Source: CTSOIL-112 sp964293815 (GTDB taxonomy: Bacteria; Pseudomonadota; Gammaproteobacteria; Burkholderiales; Burkholderiaceae). Taken from it: a stretch of 50,348 bases of DNA. The position numbers and the translations under genes are program-made. Below are positions 26,896 to 35,454 of the stretch, piece after piece. The notes beneath the pieces were generated by a model, which did not search any database, was not told the origin of the DNA, and worked only from the letters and a program-made list of their open reading frames with translations. The first letter of the stretch is position 1, and the number at the start of each line of letters is the position of its first letter. The stretch is taken from assembly GCA_964293815.1 (NCBI GenBank), contig CAXYYC010000016.1:1-50348 (forward strand), written 5' to 3'.

Positions 26896-27660
26896 TCACT
26901 GAGCCAAATAATCCGCCGGATAGGTCACATAGAAAAACCGCACTGTGCTCGGCGTGCCAAACTCAATGGCGGAGCCTTTGGGGATAAACACCACATCGCC
27001 CACTTTGGCCACCACGGTTTCGCCGCCACTGCGAATATGCAACTCGCCCTCTAAAACAATATCCACTTCGTCGTAGTTCAGCGTCCACGGGAAAAAGCAT
27101 TCCTTCCACGCCATGAAGCCAGCGGCCATCGAACTGTTATCCGCTGAGGTAATGACATCGGCTAAGCCCACTTGATGATCGCTCACGCCGACGAATTGCG
27201 ACAGCTGCACACGGTCGCCCTTGATGCGTTTGATGCCGTTGGCAATGCAATGGCTGTCTTGGTCTGCGCCACTCACCTGACTACCGGCAGCCGCAGAATT
27301 TGGGCGCTGTTCCGCCAGCATTTTGCGCACCAGTTGATCGACCAACTCATCGCTTGCCGCGCCGGGTGGCAGTTGTGCCAATACCGCCGCACGAATCTGT
27401 GCCAACTCCTCAGCGGAAGGCTCTGCGTTTTTGGCGGCGCTGATGCTGGGTTTAGCATTCAGAGCGCAATGATTGGACGCGGCAGATGCAGGTGCGGACG
27501 CCAAATCCGAAGCGACAATCTCGCTGATCGCAACGCCCAATTCAGCGGCAATCACCCGCGCTTCCGGCGTGATCAGGCATTGCGTGAAATTAACCTCAAT
27601 TTGCTTTTTGCCCTCATGCGCCATATTGCGAATGGCCTCGGCTGTAATGATTTTTTTCAT
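26896..27660 (-). CDS. eutQ: EutQ, cupin-domain acetate kinase-like protein
   Basis: EutQ has been described in Salmonella as an acetate kinase active in ethanolamine use and is also linked to compartment assembly. From ATG 27660 (MKKIITAEAIR, with GAGG ahead) the protein has 254 residues against about 230 in enterobacteria. The extra length is an Ala/Ser-rich variable region between the N-terminal part and the C-terminal cupin (about 170-254), which shows VDIVLEGELHIRSGG and VGDVVFIPKGS. Confidence 0.93.
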   Translation of the reverse strand: MKKIITAEAIRNMAHEGKKQIEVNFTQCLITPEARVIAAELGVAISEIVASDLASAPASAASNHCALNAKPSISAAKNAEPSAEELAQIRAAVLAQLPPGAASDELVDQLVRKMLAEQRPNSAAAGSQVSGADQDSHCIANGIKRIKGDRVQLSQFVGVSDHQVGLADVITSADNSSMAAGFMAWKECFFPWTLNYDEVDIVLEGELHIRSGGETVVAKVGDVVFIPKGSAIEFGTPSTVRFFYVTYPADYLAQ

Positions 27661-27682
27661 AATCAACCTCAATAATAAAAAC

Positions 27683-28207
27683 TCATGTGCTGCTACTGCT
27701 GGTGTTGCTCGTCACCTCTTCAGATAACAAAAGGTAATTACGCAACGCTGCCACACTCATGTCATCATTGCTCGCGGTGCGGAAAATCTTGCCATGAAAG
27801 CCCTCCTGCTCACGCAAAATGCGCTCCACCGCATCGGGCTGGGCATCGGGTAAATCCGTCTTGCTGATGACCGCGATCAACTCTTTGTCCGAATAAATAT
27901 CCATCAAACCGGGCGGCAAATAGCAGCCCAAATCATTGGCCGGATGCACATAAATCAAACACCCGACATCAATCGAGGTCTGAATCAGCGCATGATAAAA
28001 ACGCGGATGGCTAAAATATTCGCCCGGCGTATCAATACACGACGCTTCAAACTCAATCGCCTGCGTTTTACGCACCGCTTCGGCTCGCCCCAACAACGCC
28101 TTGAGTAAAGTCGATTTCCCTGCTTCCACCGAACCGAGCAACATAAATGAGCGAAAGCCCTGTGGGCTGTACGCATGTGCTTGCGCGGATTCGTGTGTTT
28201 GTATCAT
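27683..28207 (-). CDS. eutP: EutP, P-loop GTPase-like protein / acetate kinase
   Basis: EutP of Salmonella has been reported to have acetate kinase activity and would convert EutD-made acetyl phosphate to acetate and ATP. The 174-residue protein has the Walker A motif GSVEAGKST (25-33), DTPGEY (59-64) and the guanine-recognition motif SKTD (115-118), and HPRFYHAL typical of EutP. PduV is a paralogue, but position after eutS and sequence favour EutP. It starts 10 bases after eutS. Confidence 0.93.
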   Translation of the reverse strand: MIQTHESAQAHAYSPQGFRSFMLLGSVEAGKSTLLKALLGRAEAVRKTQAIEFEASCIDTPGEYFSHPRFYHALIQTSIDVGCLIYVHPANDLGCYLPPGLMDIYSDKELIAVISKTDLPDAQPDAVERILREQEGFHGKIFRTASNDDMSVAALRNYLLLSEEVTSNTSSSST

Positions 28208-28217
28208 ATGGCTTCCC

Positions 28218-28559
28218 CTACGTCCGCGTAATCTCGCAGGTCGCGTAACCGAGCAAGCGCGACAAGGTACTAACCACCTGTTTCAACCCCTCTTCCACTG
28301 AGCCAACGGAACCATACAGCACCACCGCTCCGGTAAAACGATCCAAAAAGCCAATCTGCACGCTCGCTGCCTTGGTCGCGATGTCGGCGGCAATCATCGC
28401 CGTTTCACCCGGCGTCAGCGTCAAAATCCCGATCGCCTCCGCACCCGGCACACCGATTTTTTTACTCAAATCCTCCATCGGATGAGCAATCAAATGCGCG
28501 AGCGTCACCTGCTTCCCGGGGACAAACTCTTGGATGATGCGCTCTTTGTTGTTCAACAT
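28218..28559 (-). CDS. eutS: EutS, bent hexameric shell protein
   Basis: EutS is a circularly permuted BMC-H protein whose bent hexamer is thought to form shell edges. The start at ATG 28559 (MLNNKERIIQEFVPGKQV) has AAGGAA ahead and gives 113 residues; a longer open frame to 28637 has no similarity. LAHLIAHP, LTPGETAMIAADIA and IGFLDRFTG are typical. It is the first gene of the 17-gene minus-strand operon and so marks the region of the main promoter. Confidence 0.96.
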   Translation of the reverse strand: MLNNKERIIQEFVPGKQVTLAHLIAHPMEDLSKKIGVPGAEAIGILTLTPGETAMIAADIATKAASVQIGFLDRFTGAVVLYGSVGSVEEGLKQVVSTLSRLLGYATCEITRT

Positions 28560-28758
28560 GATTGTGATTCCTTTTTGAGTTGTGTCGACTAAACCCAACG
28601 AACACCACACCTTAATAGTAGGACAGACTGTCACCAAAGCATTAGCAAAATTTGGAAAGATTGCATACCAATTATTTTGTCAGTAAACACTGACTTTAAA
28701 TATACAAACTTGCCAAATCAGCCAGTTGCTCAATTTCATTTAACTGGCTCAACCAACC
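28560..28758 (-). promoter_or_regulatory. Regulatory region of the eut operon
   Basis: The gap between the permease terminator and eutS holds two clear inverted repeats: GTCAGT-AAAC-ACTGAC (28679-28694) and AGCCAGTT...AACTGGCT (28720-28727 with 28742-28749). They lie about 120 and 160-190 bases before the eutS start, suitable for operator sites or leader structures. No consensus -35/-10 pair or cobalamin riboswitch was recognised. EutR binding here is expected from the enterobacterial model but is not shown by sequence. Confidence 0.45.
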
Positions 28759-28795
28759 AAAAACAGCAGCGATACACAAGATCGCCACTGTTTTT
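28759..28795 (-). terminator. Intrinsic terminator of the permease gene
   Basis: On the minus strand a 15-bp stem (AAAAACAGTGGCGAT with ATCGCTGCTGTTTTT, two G-U pairs) encloses a 7-base loop and ends in a T run, 11 bases after the permease stop. It separates the permease from the eut operon. Confidence 0.85.
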
Positions 28796-28805
28796 AGATA
28801 TGAAT

Positions 28806-30188
28806 TTATTCCAATTCATCCAATACGCCGAACTCTTCGTTGAATGGACGGATGCGTTTATTACCCCAGATGAAGTAGTACGCCAAAGCCACCGCATACA
28901 CCAAAATCACCCAAATCAGCGTTGAAGTGTTATACGCAATCACGCAGTACAAACAGAAGAACGCCAAAATCAAACTGATCGCAGGTACCAGCGGATAGGT
29001 TACTTTGAATGGACGTTTCAATTCAGGCTCACGTTGACGCAGAATGAACAAACTAATCAGGCTGACAATATACATTGCGACGGAACCAAACACCGAAATG
29101 GTAATCATGGTTGCGGTCAAGCCAGTGGCGATGTCTTTATCGAACAAGCCCAATGAAATCACACCGATACCCAATAAACCCGGAACCAATAAGGCCCAGA
29201 CCGGCACATGGGTATTCGGATTGATCTGCGCCAAAAACTTAGGTAAATAACCAGTACGTGCCATCGCAAACGTTTGACGCGAATAGCCAACAATAATCCC
29301 GTGCAAAGAAGCAATCAAACCAAACAAACCGATCACATTGACCACTTTGGCAATAGTTGCACCTTGACCATACGCACCTTCCAGAGCCGCAGGCAATGGG
29401 AAGTCAATCGCCATCACGTCTTTATAATTGGTGATACCCGCGGTACAAATCAGTGTCAAAATACCCATCACCATCAAAGTCGCATTACCGGTCAAAAATC
29501 CTTTCGGAATATCTTTTTGCGGGTCGCGCATTTCCTCGGCGGCCATTGCGCCACCCTCCATCGCCAGATAGAACCAGATCGCAAACACCACCGCACCCAT
29601 CGCACCACCGGCACCATTTTGCAGTGTACCGATATTTTCCATCTTGACATGAGGCGCTGCGGCCACCCAGAAAATCACCAGGCCAATCAAGGCAATAATC
29701 GTCACCACCATTTCAAATTTGGCAGAGGTTTTCATCCCCAAATAATTGATAAAAATAAATAAGAAATACGCACCAATCGCGGTCGGGATCGCTGGAAAAA
29801 CGCCACCGGTCAGATTTTGAATATAACCACCAATTGCCAAAGCAATCGCCGGTGGTGCAAATACAAACTCAATTAAACAGCTCACGCCATTCATATAGCC
29901 GCCGAAAGTACCCATCGCGCGACGCGCATAAGCCGATGGACCACCCGCATGTGGAATCATGGTCGCTAACTCTGAGTACGACAACATAAAGGTTACATAA
30001 AACAAGGTCACTGGAATTAATGCAATCAGCAAGCCCATCGGGCCGCCGGACTCCATACCATAACTCCAGCCAAAGTAGTTGCCAGAAATGACCAAACCAA
30101 CCGCCAATGCCCATAAATGCATCGGCCCCAGTACGCGCGAGAGATGCGCCTCTTCCTTAGGTGCGGAAGTTTTATTATTCGTACTCAT
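28806..30188 (-). CDS. eat: Ethanolamine permease, APC superfamily
   Basis: The 460-residue protein is a 12-helix APC-type transporter that agrees with the ethanolamine permease subfamily, including LWALAVGLVISGNYFGWSYG near the N-terminus (shown in part: VISGNYFGWSYG), PSAYARRAMG and the conserved YSRQTFAMARTGYLP. It should import ethanolamine across the inner membrane. Its ribosome binding site is AGGAGT. The gene lies upstream of eutS on the same strand but is closed by its own terminator. It probably replaces EutH, which is missing from the operon. Confidence 0.93.
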   Translation of the reverse strand: MSTNNKTSAPKEEAHLSRVLGPMHLWALAVGLVISGNYFGWSYGMESGGPMGLLIALIPVTLFYVTFMLSYSELATMIPHAGGPSAYARRAMGTFGGYMNGVSCLIEFVFAPPAIALAIGGYIQNLTGGVFPAIPTAIGAYFLFIFINYLGMKTSAKFEMVVTIIALIGLVIFWVAAAPHVKMENIGTLQNGAGGAMGAVVFAIWFYLAMEGGAMAAEEMRDPQKDIPKGFLTGNATLMVMGILTLICTAGITNYKDVMAIDFPLPAALEGAYGQGATIAKVVNVIGLFGLIASLHGIIVGYSRQTFAMARTGYLPKFLAQINPNTHVPVWALLVPGLLGIGVISLGLFDKDIATGLTATMITISVFGSVAMYIVSLISLFILRQREPELKRPFKVTYPLVPAISLILAFFCLYCVIAYNTSTLIWVILVYAVALAYYFIWGNKRIRPFNEEFGVLDELE

Positions 30189-30705
30189 TCTTGAGACTCC
30201 TAAAAAATATCGAACACAACGACTTTATGCCGAATGTCTGGGCTGGATTTATCAATACAAAAACCGACAACACTCTGTACGACAAGTAAACGGCTTGCTT
30301 GACAACCCTAAATGCCCTGCCCGTACCCCGCGACAACCAAGCACACGTATCAATACGTTTACTTTGATGAACGGAGGAACTTGGCTCAAATCCTAAAACA
30401 ATGCCCTAAAGCACCGTTATCAAAAAATGGAAAGATTGAGGAGTGTAAAAATCATACGAAATAGGTGGATTTTATAAAATCCCCAACATTTCACCTATTT
30501 TGTACCAAACCGGCAAACAGCCATTTTCCGAAAGTCACACAACCGTCGAAAAATTCTGAGCCAGCAATACGACTACAAATAAAAAAATCCTTCCCCCATA
30601 ACAGGGGAAGGATTGGGGGAAGGATTTTTAAATACCAGTAATTAAAATAAGTATGTGCGGCGGCTTCTATCAATATCAATAATGCAATAATAGCCAGTCA
30701 CTCAA
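30189..30705. other. 517-base non-coding region upstream of the permease, with large hairpins
   Basis: No coding sequence was recognised. At 30459-30500 a nested structure occurs: outer arms AAATAGGTG and CACCTATTT enclose the perfect 16-base palindrome GGATTTTATAAAATCC (30467-30482). It may be an operator or a leader structure for the permease gene, whose start is 270 bases to the left. A second, larger hairpin is listed separately at 30583-30629. Confidence 0.45.
30583..30629 (-). terminator. Strong terminator with two alternative hairpins, after copZ
   Basis: The arms at 30583-30598 and 30614-30629 pair over 16 bp without mismatch. On the minus strand the stem is followed by a run of seven T. 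An alternative 10-bp stem forms between 30587-30596 and 30604-30613, because the block GGGGAAGGATT occurs twice (30604 and 30616). It lies about 75 bases past the CopZ-like stop. Confidence 0.7.
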
Positions 30706-30912
30706 TCACAGCCTGTCGATTTTAAAATTAGTGTTGGCCAATGCGGCTTGCAACGCGGTTAACGGCGCGTCTTCACTCTGCACCACCGCGCGCGGCGGCA
30801 TCAATTGCACGCTCACGCTATGCACGCCCGCGACTTCGGACAATGCACTTTGAACGCGTGTCACACAATGCTGGCAGGTCATGCCGCTAACGAGATAAGT
30901 TTGCTGGGTCAT
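30706..30912 (-). CDS. CopZ-like heavy-metal-binding (HMA) protein
   Basis: This 68-residue protein is a single HMA domain with the metal site GMTCQHC (Cys13, Cys16) and the expected ferredoxin-like pattern. It would carry copper(I) or a similar metal in the cytosol. A good AAAGGAAT site precedes ATG 30912; an upstream extension of the frame has no family similarity. No copper ATPase or CueR-type regulator lies next to it, so the partner is elsewhere. Confidence 0.88.
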   Translation of the reverse strand: MTQQTYLVSGMTCQHCVTRVQSALSEVAGVHSVSVQLMPPRAVVQSEDAPLTALQAALANTNFKIDRL

Positions 30913-31060
30913 ATCGATTCCTTTCTCAAATATGACTCTATTGTACCCATATTTATGGCTTCTGAATATGCACAGGCCTGATGCGCGCCTTTTTCGCCGA
31001 CCAAGGTTTAGCCAATCGAGCTGGCGCCTGATGGATACCCATGCTTTATCTACACTGTTT

Positions 31061-31090
31061 TTGAATTTATCGCGCATACATTGGTACAAT
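31061..31090 (+). promoter_or_regulatory. Candidate sigma-70 promoter of hemE
   Basis: TTGAAT (31061-31066) and TACAAT (31085-31090) are separated by 18 bases and lie about 65 bases before the hemE start. Confidence 0.5.
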
Positions 31091-31154
31091 ATGGCTTTAC
31101 GCGGCGCATCTATGCCCGTGTTTTTTGAATTTGAATATGATGAAAGCTGGCTCT

Positions 31155-32243
31155 ATGACCGCATTTGCTCCTCTCAAAAATGATACTTTTTTACGCGCAT
31201 TGCGTCGTGAAACCACCGATTACACGCCGATTTGGCTGATGCGTCAGGCGGGTCGTTATTTGCCAGAATACCGCGCCACGCGCGCGCAAGCGGGCAGTTT
31301 CATGCAGTTGGCACAAAATCCCGAGCTGGCCACCGAGGTCACGATTCAGCCGATTGATCGTTACAATTTGGACGCAGCGATTTTATTCTCCGATATTTTG
31401 ACCGTGCCGGACGCGATGGGGCTGGGTTTGCGCTTTGTGGAAAACGAGGGTCCGAAATTTGATCGCCCATTACAAGATGAAGTTGCCGTGCAACGCCTCG
31501 AAGTGCCGGATATGGCGAAATTGCAGTATGTATTTGACGCGGTAACGCAAATCCGTAAATCGCTCAATGGCCGCGTGCCGTTGATCGGTTTTGCTGGCAG
31601 TCCGTACACCATCGCCTGCTATATGGTCGAAGGCGGTAGTTCCAGCGATTTTCGCACGATTAAATCGATGATGTATTCACGCCCTGATCTCTTGCACCAC
31701 ATTTTGTCGGTGAATGCGCACGCCACAGCGCTATATTTAAACGCTCAAATCGCGGCTGGCGCACAGGCGGTTATGTTGTTCGACACATGGGGCGGCTCGC
31801 TCTCACATCGCTGTTACCAAGAGTTTTCACTGGCGTATATGCGTCAGGTCGTGGCGCAATTGAACCGCACGGTTGAGGGCAAAGAGGACGGCGACAAAAT
31901 TCCGGTGATTGTATTTACCAAAGGTGGTGGTCAATGGCTCGAAGCCATGTGTGATATCGGCGCGGATGCCCTCGGCTTGGATTGGACGACCAATCTGGCA
32001 CAGGCAAAAGAGCGCGTAGCCGGTCGTGTTGCGCTACAAGGCAATATTGACCCGTCGATTTTATTCGGCAGTGAAACGGTCATTCGCCAAACGGTGCGCC
32101 AAGTATTGGACGAATACAGCTCGGATGTTGGCCATGTGTTCAATCTGGGACACGGCATTTCGCAATTCGTCAATCCTGATTCTGTCGGCGTCTTGGTCGA
32201 TGAGGTGCATACCTACAGTCGCAGTTTGCGCAGCGCTAAATAA
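31155..32243 (+). CDS. hemE: Uroporphyrinogen decarboxylase
   Basis: HemE decarboxylates the four acetate side chains of uroporphyrinogen III to give coproporphyrinogen III in heme synthesis. From ATG 31155 the protein has 362 residues (E. coli 354), with the substrate-binding block PIWLMRQAGRYLPEYR, the catalytic Asp in FSDILTVPDAMG and QGNIDPS. In-frame ATGs at 31137 and 31140 and a TTG at 31125 are possible but no site has a clear ribosome binding sequence. It points towards the AT-rich region described next. Confidence 0.96.
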   Translation: MTAFAPLKNDTFLRALRRETTDYTPIWLMRQAGRYLPEYRATRAQAGSFMQLAQNPELATEVTIQPIDRYNLDAAILFSDILTVPDAMGLGLRFVENEGPKFDRPLQDEVAVQRLEVPDMAKLQYVFDAVTQIRKSLNGRVPLIGFAGSPYTIACYMVEGGSSSDFRTIKSMMYSRPDLLHHILSVNAHATALYLNAQIAAGAQAVMLFDTWGGSLSHRCYQEFSLAYMRQVVAQLNRTVEGKEDGDKIPVIVFTKGGGQWLEAMCDIGADALGLDWTTNLAQAKERVAGRVALQGNIDPSILFGSETVIRQTVRQVLDEYSSDVGHVFNLGHGISQFVNPDSVGVLVDEVHTYSRSLRSAK

Positions 32244-32320
32244 GGAGCGCGGGGCATACAGGAAATGTACTGTTCCCTTTGGATGGCACAAACAGCGGGA
32301 ATTGGTGTCGCAGTTGACAG

Positions 32321-33074
32321 TTGTACACAAAGTTATCCACAAATGCAAAAGGTGTGTAGACGATTGATCCGACGTGGTTTTTTACACCTTTGTGACCAGT
32401 TATCGAATTGATAATGGTTTACAGCCGTGGATAAGTCAGATGGACGCTCAGGATACGAATAAATCACCGATTATCAAAATAACTAATTGTTTTAATAGAG
32501 TTTTTTATAAATACCGCATGACAACTCATTCCCGCATTCATCCGTGCAATATCTCAACTGTGGCGCAGTATCCGATATCAACAGAATGAAATCCGAGCGG
32601 TTCACTCGGGTTTTTCTGTAGTAAATTTTGAGCCGAATGAGACGATTTATGACAATTGTCACTGAATTTATCCACTGTTTTTGCTGATGGATGAGGCATT
32701 GACTGAGGTGGATCACCGGTTGATTGTCTTGCTAACATAATCCGTGGGTATTTTTTAGCAATTTTTTGAGTTTTTTATGCTTTTTGGGCTTGACTTACGC
32801 ACAAAATTGTTAAGCCTCAGAATAGACGCGGCATTGCTTGAGTTTTGGGTTTTTTGTATCCGAATTTAAATGTAACTCATTGTTTTTTAAGCTTTTTCAT
32901 AAATGTGTAAAAATTGCCCAGTCTGTTGGAAAGCCTGATTTTGACAGGGTTTAGCTCGGTTTTACACGATTTACCCACAGAGTTATCCACAGATTTTGTG
33001 GGCAATTGAAAAACCTTAATAAAATCAAACAAATGCTGTTTAATGTTAATAATTTTTTGAAATTTTGGCGATAA
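32321..33074. other. AT-rich DnaA-box cluster: candidate oriC or DnaA-binding locus
   Basis: No gene was recognised between hemE and priA (32244-33074, 831 bases). DnaA boxes are frequent: perfect TTATCCACA at 32333-32341 and 32983-32991, TTTTACACA on the minus strand at 32904-32912, and one-mismatch boxes at 32321, 32426 (minus), 32668, 32795, 32960 and 32971. The last 75 bases before priA are very AT-rich and could serve as an unwinding element. The gene pair hemE-priA is, from memory, near the origin in several Burkholderiales. Whether it is the chromosomal origin, a DnaA titration site or only a regulatory region cannot be decided from the window. Confidence 0.5.
32593..32616 (+). terminator. 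Terminator-like hairpin inside the hemE-priA gap
   Basis: CCGAG (32593-32597) and CTCGG (32605-32609) form a 5-bp stem with a 7-base loop, followed by GTTTTTC. It might end hemE transcription, but is 350 bases away; it could also end a short RNA not identified here. Confidence 0.4.
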
Positions 33075-35231
33075 ATGACAACTTGGGTTTTGCGTGTTGC
33101 GTGTGATGTGCCGGTCGCCGTTTCGGCGGATGGCTTGTTCGATTATGCACCGAACCAAATCACCTTGGCCGATGGCGAGGTGCTGGATGAGCACACGCGC
33201 GATGCGTGGCTCGGACGCGCAGTCATCGTGCCGTTTGGCCGCCCGAATAAGCGCGGCGAGGTCAATACCGTGGTCGGCTGGGTATTTGACACCGCCGATG
33301 CGACGGATGTGCCCGCAGACAAACTCAAGGCTGTGCTCGGCGTGGTGCCGAGTGTGCCGCGCGCGGATGCGACGTGGTTGCAATTGATGCGCTTCATGGC
33401 GCGCTATTATCAACGCGGTCTGGGCGAGGTGAGTTTGCCTGCTTTGCCAAAAAAATTGCGTCAACCCGCGCATTTTCGGCAAGATGAAGCGGGCGTATGG
33501 CAGTTGCAACAAGGCAAACGCACTTGGCAACAATGGTGTAAACGCGTCGCGTTGGATGCCGACTTACCGGCACCAATTGCCTTTCACGCGCCATTACAGC
33601 TCAATACGGAACAACAGTCCGCGCTCAACGCACTGTTGCACACCACACAAAACCCAGCCGAATCACCCACGCCACAATTGCTGTTCGGCATCACCGGCAG
33701 CGGCAAAACCGAGGTGTACTTGCATTATTTGGCGCAGATTTTGCAGGCCGACGACAGCGCGCAGGTATTGATTTTAGTGCCAGAAATCAATTTAACCCCG
33801 CAGTTTGCGCAACGACTGACCGAACGTTTTGGCGATGAGGCGGTGGTGTCTTTACACAGCGGCTTGAACGACGGTGAGCGTTTACTCGCATGGTGGCGCG
33901 CGGCCTATGGACACGCGCGGGTGATTTTGGGCACGCGTTTGTCCATCCTCGCCATGATTCCGAATCTGCGCGCCATCGTGGTCGATGAGGAGCACGATCC
34001 ATCCTACCGACAGCAGGACGGTATCCGCTATTCGGCGCGCGATGTGGCGATTTACCGTGCGCATCAATTGGGCATACCGATTATTTTGGGCTCGGCCACG
34101 CCGTCATTTGAAACGTGGCACAACGCACAATCGGGGCGCTATGGCCTGCATGTTTTGAACCAGCGCGCGAATTCGGGTGCGCAATTGCCAGATGTGCATT
34201 TGGTCAATACGCAACAGCGCCACGCGCACGATGGCTTGAGTCAACCGATGATTCAGGCGGTGGACGCAGCATTGGCTCGTGGACAAATGAGTTTGTTGTT
34301 CCAAAACCGTCGCGGTTACGCGCCGGTGGTGTACTGTACGCATTGCGGCTGGGTGGCCGATTGCACCGCGTGCTCGGCGCACATGGTGTATCACAAAAGC
34401 TCGCGCCAACTGCATTGCCACCACTGCGGCGCGCACCACGCCGTACCGAAGCAATGCCCGAGCTGTGGCAACAGCGAGATTATCCCCATCGGGCATGGCA
34501 CACAGCGGCTGGAGGAAACCATACAGGCGCGTTGGCCACAGGCGCGGGTTCTGCGTTTGGACGCGGACTCGACGCGCAATAAGGGCGAGCTGGAGCGACA
34601 ACTCAAGCAGATCAACGATGGCGAGATTGACATTGTGATCGGCACGCAAATTTTGGCCAAAGGCCACGATTGGCCGAATTTGACCGTGGTCGGCGTATTG
34701 GATGCCGACAGCGGGCTATTTGCGCAGGACTACCGCGCGCCCGAAAAATTGTTTGCTCAATTACAGCAAGTCATCGGCCGCGCTGGCCGTGGACAATACG
34801 CCGGAGAGGTGTTGATTCAAAGCCGCTTTGTCGAGCATCCGATGTGGCAACACCTGCTGGCGCATCAATTCACGCATTTCGCCGCCGAGGAGTTGGTTGT
34901 GCGTCGCCAATTGAGTTTACCGCCATTCGGTGCACATGCGTTACTGCAAGTCGGCGCCGATGCCTACGCGGATGCGCACGCTTTCGCGCACAACGCACGC
35001 GAGTTGGCCTTGACCATCATCGCCGAGCAACCCGAATTCGCCAGCATCACGGTCAATGCCGCCGTGCCGATGCAGATGATGCGCGTCAAACACAGCGAAC
35101 GCGCTCAGGTACTGATTGAGTGTACATCACGCGCACGCCTGCAAGCATTTTTACCGCTGTGGCAAGCGCAACTGATCGCTCAAAAATCTCGCCTGACTTG
35201 GTTGATTGAGATTGATCCCGCAGAAATTTAG
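33075..35231 (+). CDS. priA: Primosomal protein N' (replication restart helicase PriA)
   Basis: PriA recognises stalled forks and loads the replicative helicase. The 718-residue protein has the N-terminal 3'-end-binding domain, Walker A GITGSGKTE, the DEEH box in VVDEEHDPSYRQQDG, eight zinc-ligand cysteines in CTHCGWVADCTAC and CHHCGAHHAVPKQCPSC, and the helicase motifs VIGTQILAKGHDWPNL and VIGRAGRG. The start ATG 33075 sits at the edge of the AT-rich region and has no strong ribosome binding site. Confidence 0.97.
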   Translation: MTTWVLRVACDVPVAVSADGLFDYAPNQITLADGEVLDEHTRDAWLGRAVIVPFGRPNKRGEVNTVVGWVFDTADATDVPADKLKAVLGVVPSVPRADATWLQLMRFMARYYQRGLGEVSLPALPKKLRQPAHFRQDEAGVWQLQQGKRTWQQWCKRVALDADLPAPIAFHAPLQLNTEQQSALNALLHTTQNPAESPTPQLLFGITGSGKTEVYLHYLAQILQADDSAQVLILVPEINLTPQFAQRLTERFGDEAVVSLHSGLNDGERLLAWWRAAYGHARVILGTRLSILAMIPNLRAIVVDEEHDPSYRQQDGIRYSARDVAIYRAHQLGIPIILGSATPSFETWHNAQSGRYGLHVLNQRANSGAQLPDVHLVNTQQRHAHDGLSQPMIQAVDAALARGQMSLLFQNRRGYAPVVYCTHCGWVADCTACSAHMVYHKSSRQLHCHHCGAHHAVPKQCPSCGNSEIIPIGHGTQRLEETIQARWPQARVLRLDADSTRNKGELERQLKQINDGEIDIVIGTQILAKGHDWPNLTVVGVLDADSGLFAQDYRAPEKLFAQLQQVIGRAGRGQYAGEVLIQSRFVEHPMWQHLLAHQFTHFAAEELVVRRQLSLPPFGAHALLQVGADAYADAHAFAHNARELALTIIAEQPEFASITVNAAVPMQMMRVKHSERAQVLIECTSRARLQAFLPLWQAQLIAQKSRLTWLIEIDPAEI

Positions 35232-35454
35232 ACCCTCTACAGACTCAATCAAATAAGTAAATTAACAACTGTATTTTAATCATTTGGTTAATTAGTTTAT
35301 TTATTGAATATCAAAATAATTCTTGATTTTTAAATATAAACAGGCGTACTCTTGCGTTATCTCGGCAAGTATGACGAGGCCAGATTAAAACAGATCATTA
35401 GAAACTCAAAGCAAAAATAAAATTGAATAACATTTCAGCATCAGGAGATACTGC

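Noticed and set aside
28560..28805. Cobalamin riboswitch upstream of the eut operon
   Set aside because: No B12-box-like sequence or suitable multi-helix fold was recognised; only simple inverted repeats are present.
30491..30679. 62-codon minus-strand open frame upstream of the permease
   Set aside because: It crosses the strong hairpin at 30583-30629 and has no coding character.
32492..32716. 74-codon minus-strand open frame in the hemE-priA gap
   Set aside because: It has no ribosome binding site or similarity and lies in an AT-rich region with DnaA boxes, better read as non-coding.
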